Shown here one piece after another: positions 48,294-57,524 of a stretch of DNA of 64,000 bases. Location: NCBI GenBank assembly GCA_943788635.1, contig CALSRA010000035.1:20626-84625 (forward strand), written 5' to 3'. Within the stretch, counting starts at the first letter, position 1. Each line of letters begins with the position of its first letter. A program made the translations under genes and the position numbers. Below the pieces are notes generated by a model. That model searched no databases and was not told the origin of the DNA. It worked only from the letters and a program-made list of their open reading frames with translations. Source of the stretch: an uncultured Alphaproteobacteria bacterium (GTDB lineage Bacteria; Pseudomonadota; Alphaproteobacteria; UBA8366; GCA-2717185).

Positions 48294-48980
48294 ATGGGTG
48301 AATTGACTATCATCATACCAACACTGAATGCCGCGCTGCATTTGCGGAACAGCCTCCCTCCCCTGGCGGCGTTCGATGCACTGGACCTTGTTCAGGAGGT
48401 CATTCTCGCCGATGGCGGTTCGGAGGACGCGACAGCAGATATTGCCGAGGCATCCGGTGCAACACATATCAAAGTGTCCCGAGGACGCGGCAGCCAGCTC
48501 GCGGCCGGCGCCGCAATGGCCAGAGGCCGGTGGCTGCTGTTTTTGCATGCGGATACGCGACTGGCGGAAAACTGGCACGAAGCGGTTCGGGATTTCATCA
48601 ACACACCGGAAAATGCCCAACGCGCCGGGTATTTCCGGTTCCGGCTGGATGATGACGGGATTCGCGCCCTTCTGATGGCAAAGGTCGTCGCGCTGCGTGC
48701 CCGCGTCCTCGGCTTGCCCTATGGCGACCAGGGATTGCTGATATCCAGCGACCATTATCGCCGCATCGGCGGGTTTCGGGAGATCCCGCTGATGGAAGAT
48801 GTCGAAATCGTCCGGCGAATTGGGCGGCGAAATCTCATACCGCTGGCGCCACAGGCGACCACCTCGGCAGAACGGTACCGCCGCGACGGGTATCTGATGC
48901 GTCCAGTCCGTAATCTGTGCTGCCTGTTCCTTTATTTTGTCGGCATGCCCCCACGCTACATCGTCAGACTTTACGGGTGA
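48294..48980 (+). CDS. Family 2 glycosyltransferase of the TIGR04283 type
   Basis: A 228-residue GT-A enzyme starting MGELTIIIPTLNAALHL, with VILADGGSEDATADIA and the metal-site region LFLHADTRL. It ends in a hydrophobic segment (NLCCLFLYFVGMPP) that may anchor it to the membrane. The group is named from association with arsenosugar synthesis, but many members have no arsenic gene nearby and none is seen here. Its stop overlaps the GTG of the next gene by 4 bp, the usual TIGR04283-TIGR04282 pair. Confidence 0.85.
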   Translation: MGELTIIIPTLNAALHLRNSLPPLAAFDALDLVQEVILADGGSEDATADIAEASGATHIKVSRGRGSQLAAGAAMARGRWLLFLHADTRLAENWHEAVRDFINTPENAQRAGYFRFRLDDDGIRALLMAKVVALRARVLGLPYGDQGLLISSDHYRRIGGFREIPLMEDVEIVRRIGRRNLIPLAPQATTSAERYRRDGYLMRPVRNLCCLFLYFVGMPPRYIVRLYG

Positions 48981-49576
48981 AAAAGACCCTTATCATTTTC
49001 GCCCGCGCCCCGCGCCTTGGACAGGGCAAGCGGCGGCTTGCCGCCGGCATGGGTTCCCTGGCGGCATGGCGTTTTCAGCGATGGGCCCTGAACCGCGCCC
49101 TGCGGCGACTGTCCCGGGACCCACGTTGGACATGCCGGCTGGCAACAACGGGCGGAACGGTCAAGCTGCCGCGCGGCCTGCAACAATTCCCCCAGAGCCG
49201 GGGCGATCTTGGCCAACGGATGGATCAGGCAATGCGCGGCCACGGGCCGGGACCCGTCGTCCTCGTCGGTACCGACGTCCCTGACATTGCACCCCGCCAT
49301 ATCGCGGCGGCCTTCAAGGCATTGGATACCCATGACGCGGTGTTCGGTCCCGCAACGGATGGCGGCTATTGGCTGGTCGGGCTGCGTGGCAGGCCAGCCC
49401 GGCCGGATATCTTTTCAAAGATGCGCTGGTCGTCACCGGATACATTGGAAAATTCGTTAAGCCGGTTTCGATCACGCTTCAGCTATAGCCTGCTGGAGAC
49501 CCTGACGGATATTGACGATGCGGAATCGCTGGCCCGCTGGCGCGCGCAACAACGAACGCTGCTTCGTGGCGCCTAG
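48977..49576 (+). CDS. Glycosyltransferase-like protein of the TIGR04282 type
   Basis: A 199-residue protein with a nucleotidyl/glycosyltransferase fold. It starts KKTLIIFARAPRLGQGKRRLA and carries VLVGTDVPDIAPRHIAAAF and FGPATDGGYWLVGL. The start is GTG 48977, overlapping the upstream stop (GTGA). It is paired with the TIGR04283-type gene, so they probably act in one pathway. The product is unknown. It converges on moaB with a 4-bp overlap. Confidence 0.85.
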   Translation: MKKTLIIFARAPRLGQGKRRLAAGMGSLAAWRFQRWALNRALRRLSRDPRWTCRLATTGGTVKLPRGLQQFPQSRGDLGQRMDQAMRGHGPGPVVLVGTDVPDIAPRHIAAAFKALDTHDAVFGPATDGGYWLVGLRGRPARPDIFSKMRWSSPDTLENSLSRFRSRFSYSLLETLTDIDDAESLARWRAQQRTLLRGA

Positions 49577-50100
49577 CGTTCCTGCAAGCGGGGCATCAAT
49601 TCCACGAAATTGCAGGGCCGGAACCGGTTGTCCAGTTGATGAATCAGGATTTCATCCCAGCCGTCGCGACATGCGCCGGTCGATCCGGGCAGCACGAACA
49701 GATAGGTGCCTTTGGCGACACCGGCATCGGCACGACTCTGGATCGTCGAACTGGCAATTTTCTGATAGCTGACCCATCGGAACAACTCACCAAATCCCGG
49801 AATTTTCTTCTCGCAAACCCGGTCCAGCGCTTCCGGTGTAACATCCCGTCCGGTCACGCCTGTCCCGCCGGTCGCAATGATACAATCGATATCAGGATTA
49901 TCGATCCATGTCTGAAACTGCGCCGCGATCAGACCTGCATCGTCCTTGACGATTGCGCGCGACGCCAATTGATGTCCCGCTGTTTGCAGGCGTTCCACCA
50001 GGGTGTCGCCTGACCGGTCATCGGCTTCCGTGCGCGTGTCCGATACGGTCAGGACCGCGATAGCAACGGGCAAAAACGTTCGGTTTTCATCGATTGGCAT
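49573..50100 (-). CDS. moaB: Molybdenum cofactor biosynthesis protein MoaB/MogA
   Basis: A 175-residue molybdopterin-binding fold protein. Motifs are AVLTVSDTRTEADDRSGDTL, CIIATGGTGVTGRDVTPEAL, and LFVLPGSTGACRDGWDEIL. Members adenylate molybdopterin before metal insertion (MogA) or are related MoaB proteins; the exact class is unresolved. ATG 50100 matches the family N-terminus. It overlaps the upstream slt stop by 14 bp, although no functional link between them is obvious. Confidence 0.92.
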   Translation of the reverse strand: MPIDENRTFLPVAIAVLTVSDTRTEADDRSGDTLVERLQTAGHQLASRAIVKDDAGLIAAQFQTWIDNPDIDCIIATGGTGVTGRDVTPEALDRVCEKKIPGFGELFRWVSYQKIASSTIQSRADAGVAKGTYLFVLPGSTGACRDGWDEILIHQLDNRFRPCNFVELMPRLQER

Positions 50101-51913
50101 AATCGGCGCCACGTCGTGCAGTATCGTCCAGCGGAATGTAAACCGGCCATTCGCCGGCCGCTGCGGCCTCCAGGGATGGGACATCCTGGCCAAGCCGCAA
50201 ACGATACACCCAGAAATTTGTCAGCACGCGTTCAACAAAATTCCGCGTTTCCCGGGACCGTATTCCTTCGATGAACAGCAGCGGGTCATCGCGGTAATCA
50301 ACGCCATTTTGCCATTTTCGAAGGTTTCCGGGCCCGGCATTATACGCCGTCGTCATATAGAACAGATTACCGCCGACGGCCGGATCAGCGATCAGGTGCT
50401 GGATGTATTTCTGGCCCAGCGACATGTTGAGTTCCGGGTCATACAACTCATGCTGATTTTTGAACCGGGTGTCGCCGCTCGACATAAACCGGGCGGTTGC
50501 GGGCATTAGCTGCATCAGCCCCCGCGCGCCGACCCTGCTTTTTGCATTCGCCTTGAACCGCGATTCCTGCCGCATGAAAGCAAACAGCAATGCCTGATCG
50601 AGCTGATAGCCGGTTTGTGGTTTCCAGGACGGTATCGGGAACATGGCGGCGTCATAGTTTTCACCCTGTTGCCGCTGCATCCGCGAACCAAGCCGAATGG
50701 AAACATCTGGCAGATTCGCCTTGCCAACCAATGCCAGCAGAACACGCGATAATTCCGGCGACGGCGCGCCGGTAAGTCGCTTCAATTCGTTCTCCGCAAG
50801 GACGCTCTGACCGGTCTCAATCAGCGCCAATGCGCGTTTTGCAGAAGGAATATGCTGCAGCAGGTCAATCTCGATTGGTCCCAGGCTTGGCAGGTTCCAG
50901 TCAAATGGCATCTCGGCATCCAGAGCCTGCATCGCGAGCAAACCGTAAAAAGTCTGCGGATCCCCCGCCGCGAGGCGAAGCATCGGCGTCACACCCGCAG
51001 GCTGGCGTCCGACCAGCGCCGCCCGCGCCGCCCAGAATGCTGCGCCGGAACGCGACCAGGCATCAAGGCCAGGCACCCGCGCCATGGCGGAAAAATGAGT
51101 CGCCGCCGTCTGATATTTCTCAAGCCGCCATGCCGCGAGGCCCGCCCACCAATAGGCATCCGGTGCATCTGCCCCCGACCGCTTTATAGCGCGTTCAGCG
51201 AGCGCGAGCGCTTCCTTGTCCTTACCGGCATGGAAATACCCTCGCGCAATTATCGCGAGGTTTTCGTCGAAACCGATGGAATCGAGAATACGGCGAAACT
51301 GCTTCGATTCGAGTGTTTTAAGCGCCTGGGTCGGCCGCTCCCGCCGAAGCAGGCTCTTGATCCGGTTCGTGGCCTGACGCATTTCCCGGCGCTGCTGACG
51401 CGTGGCGGACCTTTTCGTTTTGGCGACAGGCGCCGCTTTCGTTGTTGCCCCGGAATATCGGAAGGCGACCTTCGCCGGCCTGCGCGGCGTCTTCCAGTTC
51501 TGCGGCTTGCGCCGCAAAGCCAGGGCATACACACGATCCGCACCCGGATGGTCCGCATAATCGGCCATCCAGTTCTTCAGTTCCGAATATTTCGATCGAT
51601 AGGCATTCGGATGCATATAGCGCTGGTACAGGACATGTCCCATCAGCAGCTTGTCCGACAGCTTTGCGATCAGCTTGTCCGCAGCCCGCCATTTGCCGGT
51701 TTCCTGCAGTTCAAATATTTCGCGGTAACGATCCGCATCGGATGTGCTCAGAACCGACGGCAGCGTCGCGGACGGATCCTGCACATCGCCACGCGGTAAC
51801 GAGGCCGTCTCCAGTGACGCCGGTCCCTCCGCCAGGGCAGGGTTTACCCCGCCCAGCAGGGCAACGAGGCCAAAAGCGAGGAACGATCTGAATCGGCTTG
51901 AAAATGGCGTCAT
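50087..51913 (-). CDS. slt: Soluble lytic murein transglycosylase
   Basis: A 608-residue periplasmic enzyme. The signal peptide runs MTPFSSRFRSFLAFGLVALL, with cleavage near ALA-EG. A long alpha-helical superhelix (residues 60-430) precedes the catalytic lysozyme-like domain: LLFAFMRQESRFKANAKS with the catalytic Glu, GARGLMQLMPATA, and MTTAYNAGPGNLRKW. It cleaves glycan strands to anhydromuropeptides. ATG 51913 follows AAAGG. Length fits the Slt70 group. Confidence 0.93.
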   Translation of the reverse strand: MTPFSSRFRSFLAFGLVALLGGVNPALAEGPASLETASLPRGDVQDPSATLPSVLSTSDADRYREIFELQETGKWRAADKLIAKLSDKLLMGHVLYQRYMHPNAYRSKYSELKNWMADYADHPGADRVYALALRRKPQNWKTPRRPAKVAFRYSGATTKAAPVAKTKRSATRQQRREMRQATNRIKSLLRRERPTQALKTLESKQFRRILDSIGFDENLAIIARGYFHAGKDKEALALAERAIKRSGADAPDAYWWAGLAAWRLEKYQTAATHFSAMARVPGLDAWSRSGAAFWAARAALVGRQPAGVTPMLRLAAGDPQTFYGLLAMQALDAEMPFDWNLPSLGPIEIDLLQHIPSAKRALALIETGQSVLAENELKRLTGAPSPELSRVLLALVGKANLPDVSIRLGSRMQRQQGENYDAAMFPIPSWKPQTGYQLDQALLFAFMRQESRFKANAKSRVGARGLMQLMPATARFMSSGDTRFKNQHELYDPELNMSLGQKYIQHLIADPAVGGNLFYMTTAYNAGPGNLRKWQNGVDYRDDPLLFIEGIRSRETRNFVERVLTNFWVYRLRLGQDVPSLEAAAAGEWPVYIPLDDTARRGADYANR

Positions 51914-52055
51914 GCTAACCTTTCGGACGCAGATGCGAGCACATCGCACACCTGTCGCTAACCCCTTTTATAATTCCATATTCCCTAACGGAAATTTACC
52001 ACGCTCGCAAGCTGACAGCATTTCTTACGATGCAAGACGACATTGCCGCGCGCGA

Positions 52056-52883
52056 CTACCCGAAATCTGCGAGGCGCGCCTGAACAGCCATGAAATCCCG
52101 CCAGGCTTCCCGTTTTTGACCGGGGGACCGCAGCAGGTACGCGGGATGAAACGTCGCCATTGCAGGAACCGTCGCATCGAGGTCCGCATTGCCATAGTCG
52201 TACCATTTGCCCCGCAGGCGCATGATGCCTTCCTTGCGGTCCAGTAAAGCCTTGGCCGAAGCCCCACCAACAAAAACCAGAACCTTGGGACGAACCAGTG
52301 CGATGTGCCGTTGCACGAACGGCATGCATACCGCGACTTCCGCATCCGTTGGCGTGCGGTTCCCCGGTGGGCGCCAGAACAGAACATTGGAAATATACGC
52401 GCTATTGCGATCCCGTCCGATTGCCGCAAGCATCAAATCCAGCAGTTTGCCGCTCGCGCCGACAAAGGGAACACCCTGACGATCCTCCTCGGCACCCGGG
52501 GCCTCCCCCAGAATCATGAGGTCCGCCTCAGGGTTGCCGTCGGAAAAAACCAGGTTCGTCGCCGTTTGTTTGAGGGCGCAGCCTTCGAAAGCCGCTATCG
52601 CCTCGCGCAACTCTGCCAGTGAATTGGCTTTCGCCGCGGCGGCTCGACTGTCGACCACCCCCTGACTGGGCGCCAGAGGCTTTTGTGACGGCGCCGTTGG
52701 TTGCGCCGGTTGTTCCCGTAAGTCCGACGGTGGCGGCGGTGCCGACGTTTTTGCCTGACGGGCCGCCAGTTGGGCGGCAGATTCAGCATACCGGTCGATG
52801 GGCGCGTCGAGAATGGCTTCATCCGCGCCCATTTCAACCATCCAGCGCAGTGACGCCTGAGGCGATTGGGTATGTGAATTCAT
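52056..52883 (-). CDS. Type 4-like uracil-DNA glycosylase lacking cluster cysteines
   Basis: A 275-residue repair glycosylase. The core [21 protein letters not shown] and SGKLLDLML, plus [13 protein letters not shown] near the end, are the family-4 motifs. A Pro/Gln-rich linker (about 50-80) separates an N-terminal extension from the core. Family-4 enzymes hold a 4Fe-4S cluster with four Cys. Here only GCALKQ and AVCMPF remain; the expected Cys in NV(V/L)xCRPPGNR is Trp ([11 protein letters not shown]). It therefore probably belongs to a cluster-free group. ATG 52883 is used. It is divergent from ETF-QO. Confidence 0.87.
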   Translation of the reverse strand: MNSHTQSPQASLRWMVEMGADEAILDAPIDRYAESAAQLAARQAKTSAPPPPSDLREQPAQPTAPSQKPLAPSQGVVDSRAAAAKANSLAELREAIAAFEGCALKQTATNLVFSDGNPEADLMILGEAPGAEEDRQGVPFVGASGKLLDLMLAAIGRDRNSAYISNVLFWRPPGNRTPTDAEVAVCMPFVQRHIALVRPKVLVFVGGASAKALLDRKEGIMRLRGKWYDYGNADLDATVPAMATFHPAYLLRSPGQKREAWRDFMAVQARLADFG

Positions 52884-52984
52884 GGAACACAGCCTTATCA
52901 CGGCACGACATATCTACAAAACGGATACGCTTTGTTATAGACATTGAACTAAGCCTGTCGGCAATGAGGAAGAGGAAGGAAACC

Positions 52985-54631
52985 ATGGAACGCGAATCGA
53001 TGGAGTATGACGTCGTCATCGTCGGCGCCGGCCCGGCGGGACTGTCGGCGGCAATTCGGCTCAAACAGCTCGCCGCGGCGCAGGATCGCGAGGTTTCCGT
53101 CTGCATTCTGGAGAAAGCATCAGAAGTCGGTGCCCATATCCTGTCCGGTGCCGTGCTGGAACCACGGGCGCTCAACGAGCTGTTTCCGGACTGGAAGGAA
53201 ATGGGGGCGCCACTGAACACCCCCGTGACGGACGAAAAGTTCATGTTCCTGACCGAATCAGGTGGGCTGTCCTGGCCGACTTCTCTGCTGCCCCCTGTCC
53301 TGCACAACCACGGCAACTACATCATCAGCCTGGGGAACCTGTGCCGCTGGCTCGGCGATCAGGCAGAGTCGCTGGGCGTTGAAATCTACCCCGGCTTCGC
53401 TGCCGCTGAAGTGCTGTACAATGACGCGGGCGCGGTACGCGGTGTCGCAACCGGTGACATGGGAATCACCAAGGAAGGCGAACAGGGCCCCAATTACCAA
53501 CAGGGCATGGAACTGCACGCGAAATACACCTTCTTCGCCGAAGGTTGTCGCGGCAGTCTGGGCAAGGAGCTCATGACCCGGTTCGATCTGCGCGCCGATA
53601 GTGAGCCCCAGACCTTTGGTCTAGGCATCAAGGAACTGTGGGAAATCGAGCCGGAAAAACACCAACAGGGACTGGTCGTACACACGGCCGGCTGGCCGCT
53701 GGAAAGCGACACCTATGGCGGATCGTTCCTGTATCACCTGGAAAACAACCAGGTCGCGGTCGGCTATGTTGTCGGTCTGGACTACAAGAACCCGTACCTG
53801 TCACCGTACGAGGAATTCCAGCGTTTCAAGACACACCCGAAAATCCGCTCGACCTTCGAAGGCGGACGGCGGATTGCCTATGGCGCGCGCGCCATCAACG
53901 AAGGTGGCCTGCAGTCGCTGCCGAAACTGACCTTCCCCGGCGGGGTCCTGATCGGCTGCGAAGCCGGTACGGTCAACGTGCTGAAGATCAAAGGCAGCCA
54001 TACGGCGATGAAGGGCGGCATGCTCGCTGCCGAAGCCGCGTTCGATGCACTGGCAGACGAAAACGCCAGCGATGAACTGACCGCCTATGCGGAGGCCTTC
54101 CGTAATTCCTGGGTTTATGACGAATTGTCGCAAGTCCGGAACTGCCGGCCGGCCTTCAAATGGGGACTGCTTGGCGGCACGCTCTATACCGGGATCGATC
54201 AGGTATTGCTGCGCGGCCGGGCGCCCTGGACACTGAAACATGGCCATGCGGATAACGAAACGCTTATGAAAGCCACCGATGCCAAGCAGATCGAATACCC
54301 CAAACCTGATGGTGTCATTTCATTCGACCGGCTGACCAGTGTGTCGTTCTCCGCCACCAACCATGAAGAAGACCAGCCGGCGCACCTGACACTCAAGGAC
54401 GCGTCCGTTCCGGTCGACGTCAATCTGGCACTTTATGATGCGCCCGAGCAGCGCTATTGCCCGGCCGGGGTCTATGAAATCATTCGGGAAGATGACGGGT
54501 CGAATCCCCGGCTGCAGATCAACGCGCAGAATTGCGTTCACTGCAAAACCTGCGACATCAAGGATCCCACGCAAAACATCGTATGGGTGACACCCGAAGG
54601 CGGAGGCGGCCCAAATTATCCCAATATGTAG
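52985..54631 (+). CDS. Electron-transfer flavoprotein-ubiquinone oxidoreductase
   Basis: A 548-residue membrane-associated FAD and 4Fe-4S enzyme that passes electrons from ETF to ubiquinone. It has an N-terminal dinucleotide fold ([19 protein letters not shown]), the [11 protein letters not shown] and [11 protein letters not shown] blocks, and C-terminal cluster ligands in [27 protein letters not shown] precedes ATG 52985; the longer frame upstream lies over the divergent glycosylase gene. It serves acyl-CoA oxidation, which fits the acyl-CoA genes near 27-33 kb, though they are not linked. Confidence 0.96.
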   Translation: MERESMEYDVVIVGAGPAGLSAAIRLKQLAAAQDREVSVCILEKASEVGAHILSGAVLEPRALNELFPDWKEMGAPLNTPVTDEKFMFLTESGGLSWPTSLLPPVLHNHGNYIISLGNLCRWLGDQAESLGVEIYPGFAAAEVLYNDAGAVRGVATGDMGITKEGEQGPNYQQGMELHAKYTFFAEGCRGSLGKELMTRFDLRADSEPQTFGLGIKELWEIEPEKHQQGLVVHTAGWPLESDTYGGSFLYHLENNQVAVGYVVGLDYKNPYLSPYEEFQRFKTHPKIRSTFEGGRRIAYGARAINEGGLQSLPKLTFPGGVLIGCEAGTVNVLKIKGSHTAMKGGMLAAEAAFDALADENASDELTAYAEAFRNSWVYDELSQVRNCRPAFKWGLLGGTLYTGIDQVLLRGRAPWTLKHGHADNETLMKATDAKQIEYPKPDGVISFDRLTSVSFSATNHEEDQPAHLTLKDASVPVDVNLALYDAPEQRYCPAGVYEIIREDDGSNPRLQINAQNCVHCKTCDIKDPTQNIVWVTPEGGGGPNYPNM

Positions 54632-54770
54632 GATATTACGCACCTGCCACCGCGTTCCTGCTGGGAATCTGACGTTGAAAGCATATGTTTAACGAAAGCG
54701 TGAATTATATACGCCTGACGTCGTGACGCGATTTCGGCTAAACTCCGGAACCGACAATGGAGGATTCGCA

Positions 54771-56465
54771 ATGCCGCTGAGACTGGGTAGAATTCGAAAG
54801 ACGCTCTTGGCGTCAATTGGCATGACAGTGCTTCTTGCACCCGCCGTCGCCGCGTCGAATTCTGAATATGGCAGTTTTCTGGCCGGTCAGCATGCGGAAG
54901 CATTGCGGGACACGGACCGCGCGGCAGCTTTCATGCTTCGCGTTCTGGAAGAAAACCCGGATGACCAGAAGCTGCTTCGTCGCACATTTATCCTGTCACT
55001 CACGGCCGGCAAAATGGAAACAGCCGTTTCCCTTGCCCAACGTATCGAAGGCGCGGGCGGCAAGATGTCCACGGCGGCGATGCTGCTGGGTGTCGATCTG
55101 GTCCGGCAGGGAAAATATGCTGAAGCCCAGGAAAAATTCGATTCGATGCCGCGCAATGGCCTGACGACCTACGCCGCGCCACTGGCCATGGCATGGGCAC
55201 TGGTAGGACTGGGCGAGATCGACAAGGCGCTTGAAGCATTGGCGCCGCTAGACCAGAAGAGCGGCTTTGCCGCCATGCGAGACCTCCATACAGGCCTGAT
55301 CAATGAAGTGTCAGGTCGTGTCGACGCCGCCGAAGAGGCATATCGCGCAATTTCCGAAACGCTTTCGAATGCGCCGATCCGGGTGCTGCGCGCCGCCGGC
55401 GGCATGTTTGAAAGCACTGGCCGCGAGGCAGAAGCCCGCAAACTTTACCAGGCATATCTGTCCCGTGATCCCGACAGCCTAGTCATCGGTCAGGAACTGG
55501 CGCGGATGGATGCCGGGGAAGCCCCCATTCCCCTTGTCAGAACGCCCGCCGAAGGGGTTGCCGAAAGCCTGTTCAATGTCGCCTCCGCCCTGCCCCGGGA
55601 TCGCGCCGGAGACATTGCCATTGTCTACGCGCGGCTCGCCCTGCACCTGCGACCCGACTTCGAACTTGCCCGCCTGCTGATCGGAGAACTGTTCGACGCG
55701 GAAAACCAGCACGCAAGAGCCAACGACGTATACACATCGATTAATCCGGCCTCACCCTATAGCTGGTCTGCCCGTCTTCGGGTCGCGAACAATCTCGCCG
55801 ATCTGGATACGGTCGACGAGGCCGTCGGCCTTCTGAACATGATGGCAGATGAAAAACCCGAACGAACCGACGCTTTGGTGCGGTTGGGCGGCATCCTGCG
55901 GTCCAAGGAACGGTATGGCGATGCGGTCGTCGCCTATGACAGGGCAGCAGAGCGCTTCAAAAATGGCGAAACGACGGACTGGTTTTTCTATTACAGCCGC
56001 GGCATCGCCCTCGAACGATCGGACCTGTGGCCGCGGGCTGAAGCAGATTTTCAAAAGGCCTTGGCGCTTGAACCGGACCAGCCCTACGTCCTGAACTATC
56101 TTGGATATTCCTGGGTGGATAAGGGCATGAACATCGAACAGGCCCGTGGGATGATTGAGAAAGCCGTCGAGAAACGCCGCAATGACGGCTTCATCGTCGA
56201 CAGCCTTGGATGGGTCCTTTATCGGCTCGGCGACTATGCAGGTTCCGTCAAACAGCTCGAACGGGCCATTCGTCTGCGCCCCAGCGACCCGGTCATCAAT
56301 GACCATCTCGGCGATGCCTATTGGCGTGTCGGCCGCAAACTGGAAGCCCGGTTCCAATGGCAAAGAGCGCTGGACCTCGATCCGGAGGATGATGAGATCG
56401 TCAAGATCGAGAACAAGCTGATTGAAGGTCTCAAGAACGGGAAGGCGGACGGCTCCGACGGATGA
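54771..56465 (+). CDS. Exported TPR-repeat protein
   Basis: A 564-residue protein with a signal-like N terminus (RKTLLASIGMTVLLAPAVAA, cleavage near residue 25). Repeated helical pairs follow, typical of TPRs: AAAFMLRVLEENPDDQKLL, ARKLYQAYLSRDPDS, VNYLG-type repeats, and a conserved C-terminal set with VLNYLGYSWVDKGMN, VDSLGWVLYRLGDYAGSV and NDHLGDAYWRVGRKLEA. The C-terminal set is shared by many alphaproteobacterial TPR proteins thought to be envelope factors. GGAGG precedes the ATG. Its TGA overlaps the ispE ATG. Function unknown; protein-protein scaffolding is likely. Confidence 0.85.
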   Translation: MPLRLGRIRKTLLASIGMTVLLAPAVAASNSEYGSFLAGQHAEALRDTDRAAAFMLRVLEENPDDQKLLRRTFILSLTAGKMETAVSLAQRIEGAGGKMSTAAMLLGVDLVRQGKYAEAQEKFDSMPRNGLTTYAAPLAMAWALVGLGEIDKALEALAPLDQKSGFAAMRDLHTGLINEVSGRVDAAEEAYRAISETLSNAPIRVLRAAGGMFESTGREAEARKLYQAYLSRDPDSLVIGQELARMDAGEAPIPLVRTPAEGVAESLFNVASALPRDRAGDIAIVYARLALHLRPDFELARLLIGELFDAENQHARANDVYTSINPASPYSWSARLRVANNLADLDTVDEAVGLLNMMADEKPERTDALVRLGGILRSKERYGDAVVAYDRAAERFKNGETTDWFFYYSRGIALERSDLWPRAEADFQKALALEPDQPYVLNYLGYSWVDKGMNIEQARGMIEKAVEKRRNDGFIVDSLGWVLYRLGDYAGSVKQLERAIRLRPSDPVINDHLGDAYWRVGRKLEARFQWQRALDLDPEDDEIVKIENKLIEGLKNGKADGSDG

Positions 56466-57334
56466 TCGCAACTCAGGAGACGACAACCCTCACCGTTCCG
56501 GCACCGGCGAAAATCAATCTTTACTTCAACATTATCGGTCGCCGCTCCGACGGATACCATATTGTCGACAGCCTGATTGCATTCACACGTCTTGGTGACA
56601 CGCTGACCGTCCGTGCCGGCAATCCACTGGACATCGTTGGTGAAGGACCATTTTCTGCGGACCTGCCACCGGCACCGCAAAATCTCGTATATCGGGCCGC
56701 CGAAACGCTTGCCGCCGCAGCCGGCGTTCCGGCATTCGCCCATATCTCAATCGAAAAGAACCTGCCCATCGCCGCAGGAATCGGCGGGGGATCATCCGAT
56801 GCGGCCGCCGCCATGAAAGCGCTGGCGGATCTCTGGAGCCTGCACCAGGAAAAATTCGACCTGGCTGAAATCGGCTTGCCTCTTGGCGCTGACCTACCCG
56901 TATGCCTGCGCGCGCAGACGACCTATGCCGGCGGGATCGGCGAAATTCTGGAGGCCGGCCCCGTGCTCCCACAGGCAGGCGTGGTACTGGTCAATCCCGG
57001 CATTGCGCTGGCAACCCCCACCGTATTCGCTGCCCGCAAGGGGCCCTTTACGCTCGAAAACCGGTTTTCCCATGCGCCTGAAAATGTTGCTGAGCTTGGC
57101 AAAATGCTGGCAGAACGCGGCAATGACCTCACCGAGCCGGCCATCAGCCTGTGCCCCGAAATCCAAATGGTTCTGAACGCGCTCGAAGCAACACCAGGCT
57201 GCCGCCTTGCTCGCATGTCTGGCAGTGGTGCAACATGTTTCTCGCTTTACGATGACACAACCGCAGCCAAGGCCGCCGCAGATCAGGTCGCGCGCGACGG
57301 ATGGTGGGTTGCCGCAACAGAATTGATCACATAG
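56462..57334 (+). CDS. ispE: 4-diphosphocytidyl-2-C-methyl-D-erythritol kinase
   Basis: A 290-residue GHMP kinase of the MEP isoprenoid pathway. Motifs are VPAPAKINLYFNIIGRRSDG, the ATP loop LPIAAGIGGGSSDAAAAM, and RLARMSGSGATCFSLY. It overlaps the TPR gene by 4 bp (ATGA), a coupling common in alphaproteobacteria. A tRNA gene follows 86 bp downstream on the same strand. Confidence 0.95.
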   Translation: MIATQETTTLTVPAPAKINLYFNIIGRRSDGYHIVDSLIAFTRLGDTLTVRAGNPLDIVGEGPFSADLPPAPQNLVYRAAETLAAAAGVPAFAHISIEKNLPIAAGIGGGSSDAAAAMKALADLWSLHQEKFDLAEIGLPLGADLPVCLRAQTTYAGGIGEILEAGPVLPQAGVVLVNPGIALATPTVFAARKGPFTLENRFSHAPENVAELGKMLAERGNDLTEPAISLCPEIQMVLNALEATPGCRLARMSGSGATCFSLYDDTTAAKAAADQVARDGWWVAATELIT

Positions 57335-57420
57335 ACCTGCCAAAATGCTGTTGTTCGCGGTTGCAGGCGTTCGACGATGCGCATACATTCTCGCTGCAAA
57401 TCAGGCGCAATCCTGAAGCA

Positions 57421-57497
57421 TGGGGCGTAGCCAAGTGGCCTAAGGCACCAGGTTTTGATCCTGGCATTCGGAGGTTCGAATCCTCCCGCCCCAGCCA
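57421..57497 (+). tRNA. tRNA-Gln (anticodon TTG), CCA encoded
   Basis: A complete cloverleaf. The acceptor stem TGGGGCG pairs with CGCCCCA (57487-57493), with G73 and CCA at 57495-57497. The D stem is GCC/GGC; the anticodon stem CCAGG/CCTGG encloses loop TTTTGAT with anticodon TTG; the T arm is GGAGG-TTCGAAT-CCTCC. It marks the boundary between the core region and the glycan-like block that follows. Confidence 0.97.
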
Positions 57498-57524
57498 ATT
57501 TTCGACATCGCGTATTTTTACCGT

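Noticed and set aside
52598..52984. Longer N terminus for the ETF-QO gene starting at 52619
   Set aside because: This extension lies over the divergent glycosylase gene; the strong GAGGAAGG site and the conserved N-terminal FAD motif place the start at 52985.
57421..57497. tRNA-Gln as an integration site for a mobile island
   Set aside because: No integrase gene and no second copy of the tRNA 3' end were seen in the window; the idea would need sequence beyond 64 kb.
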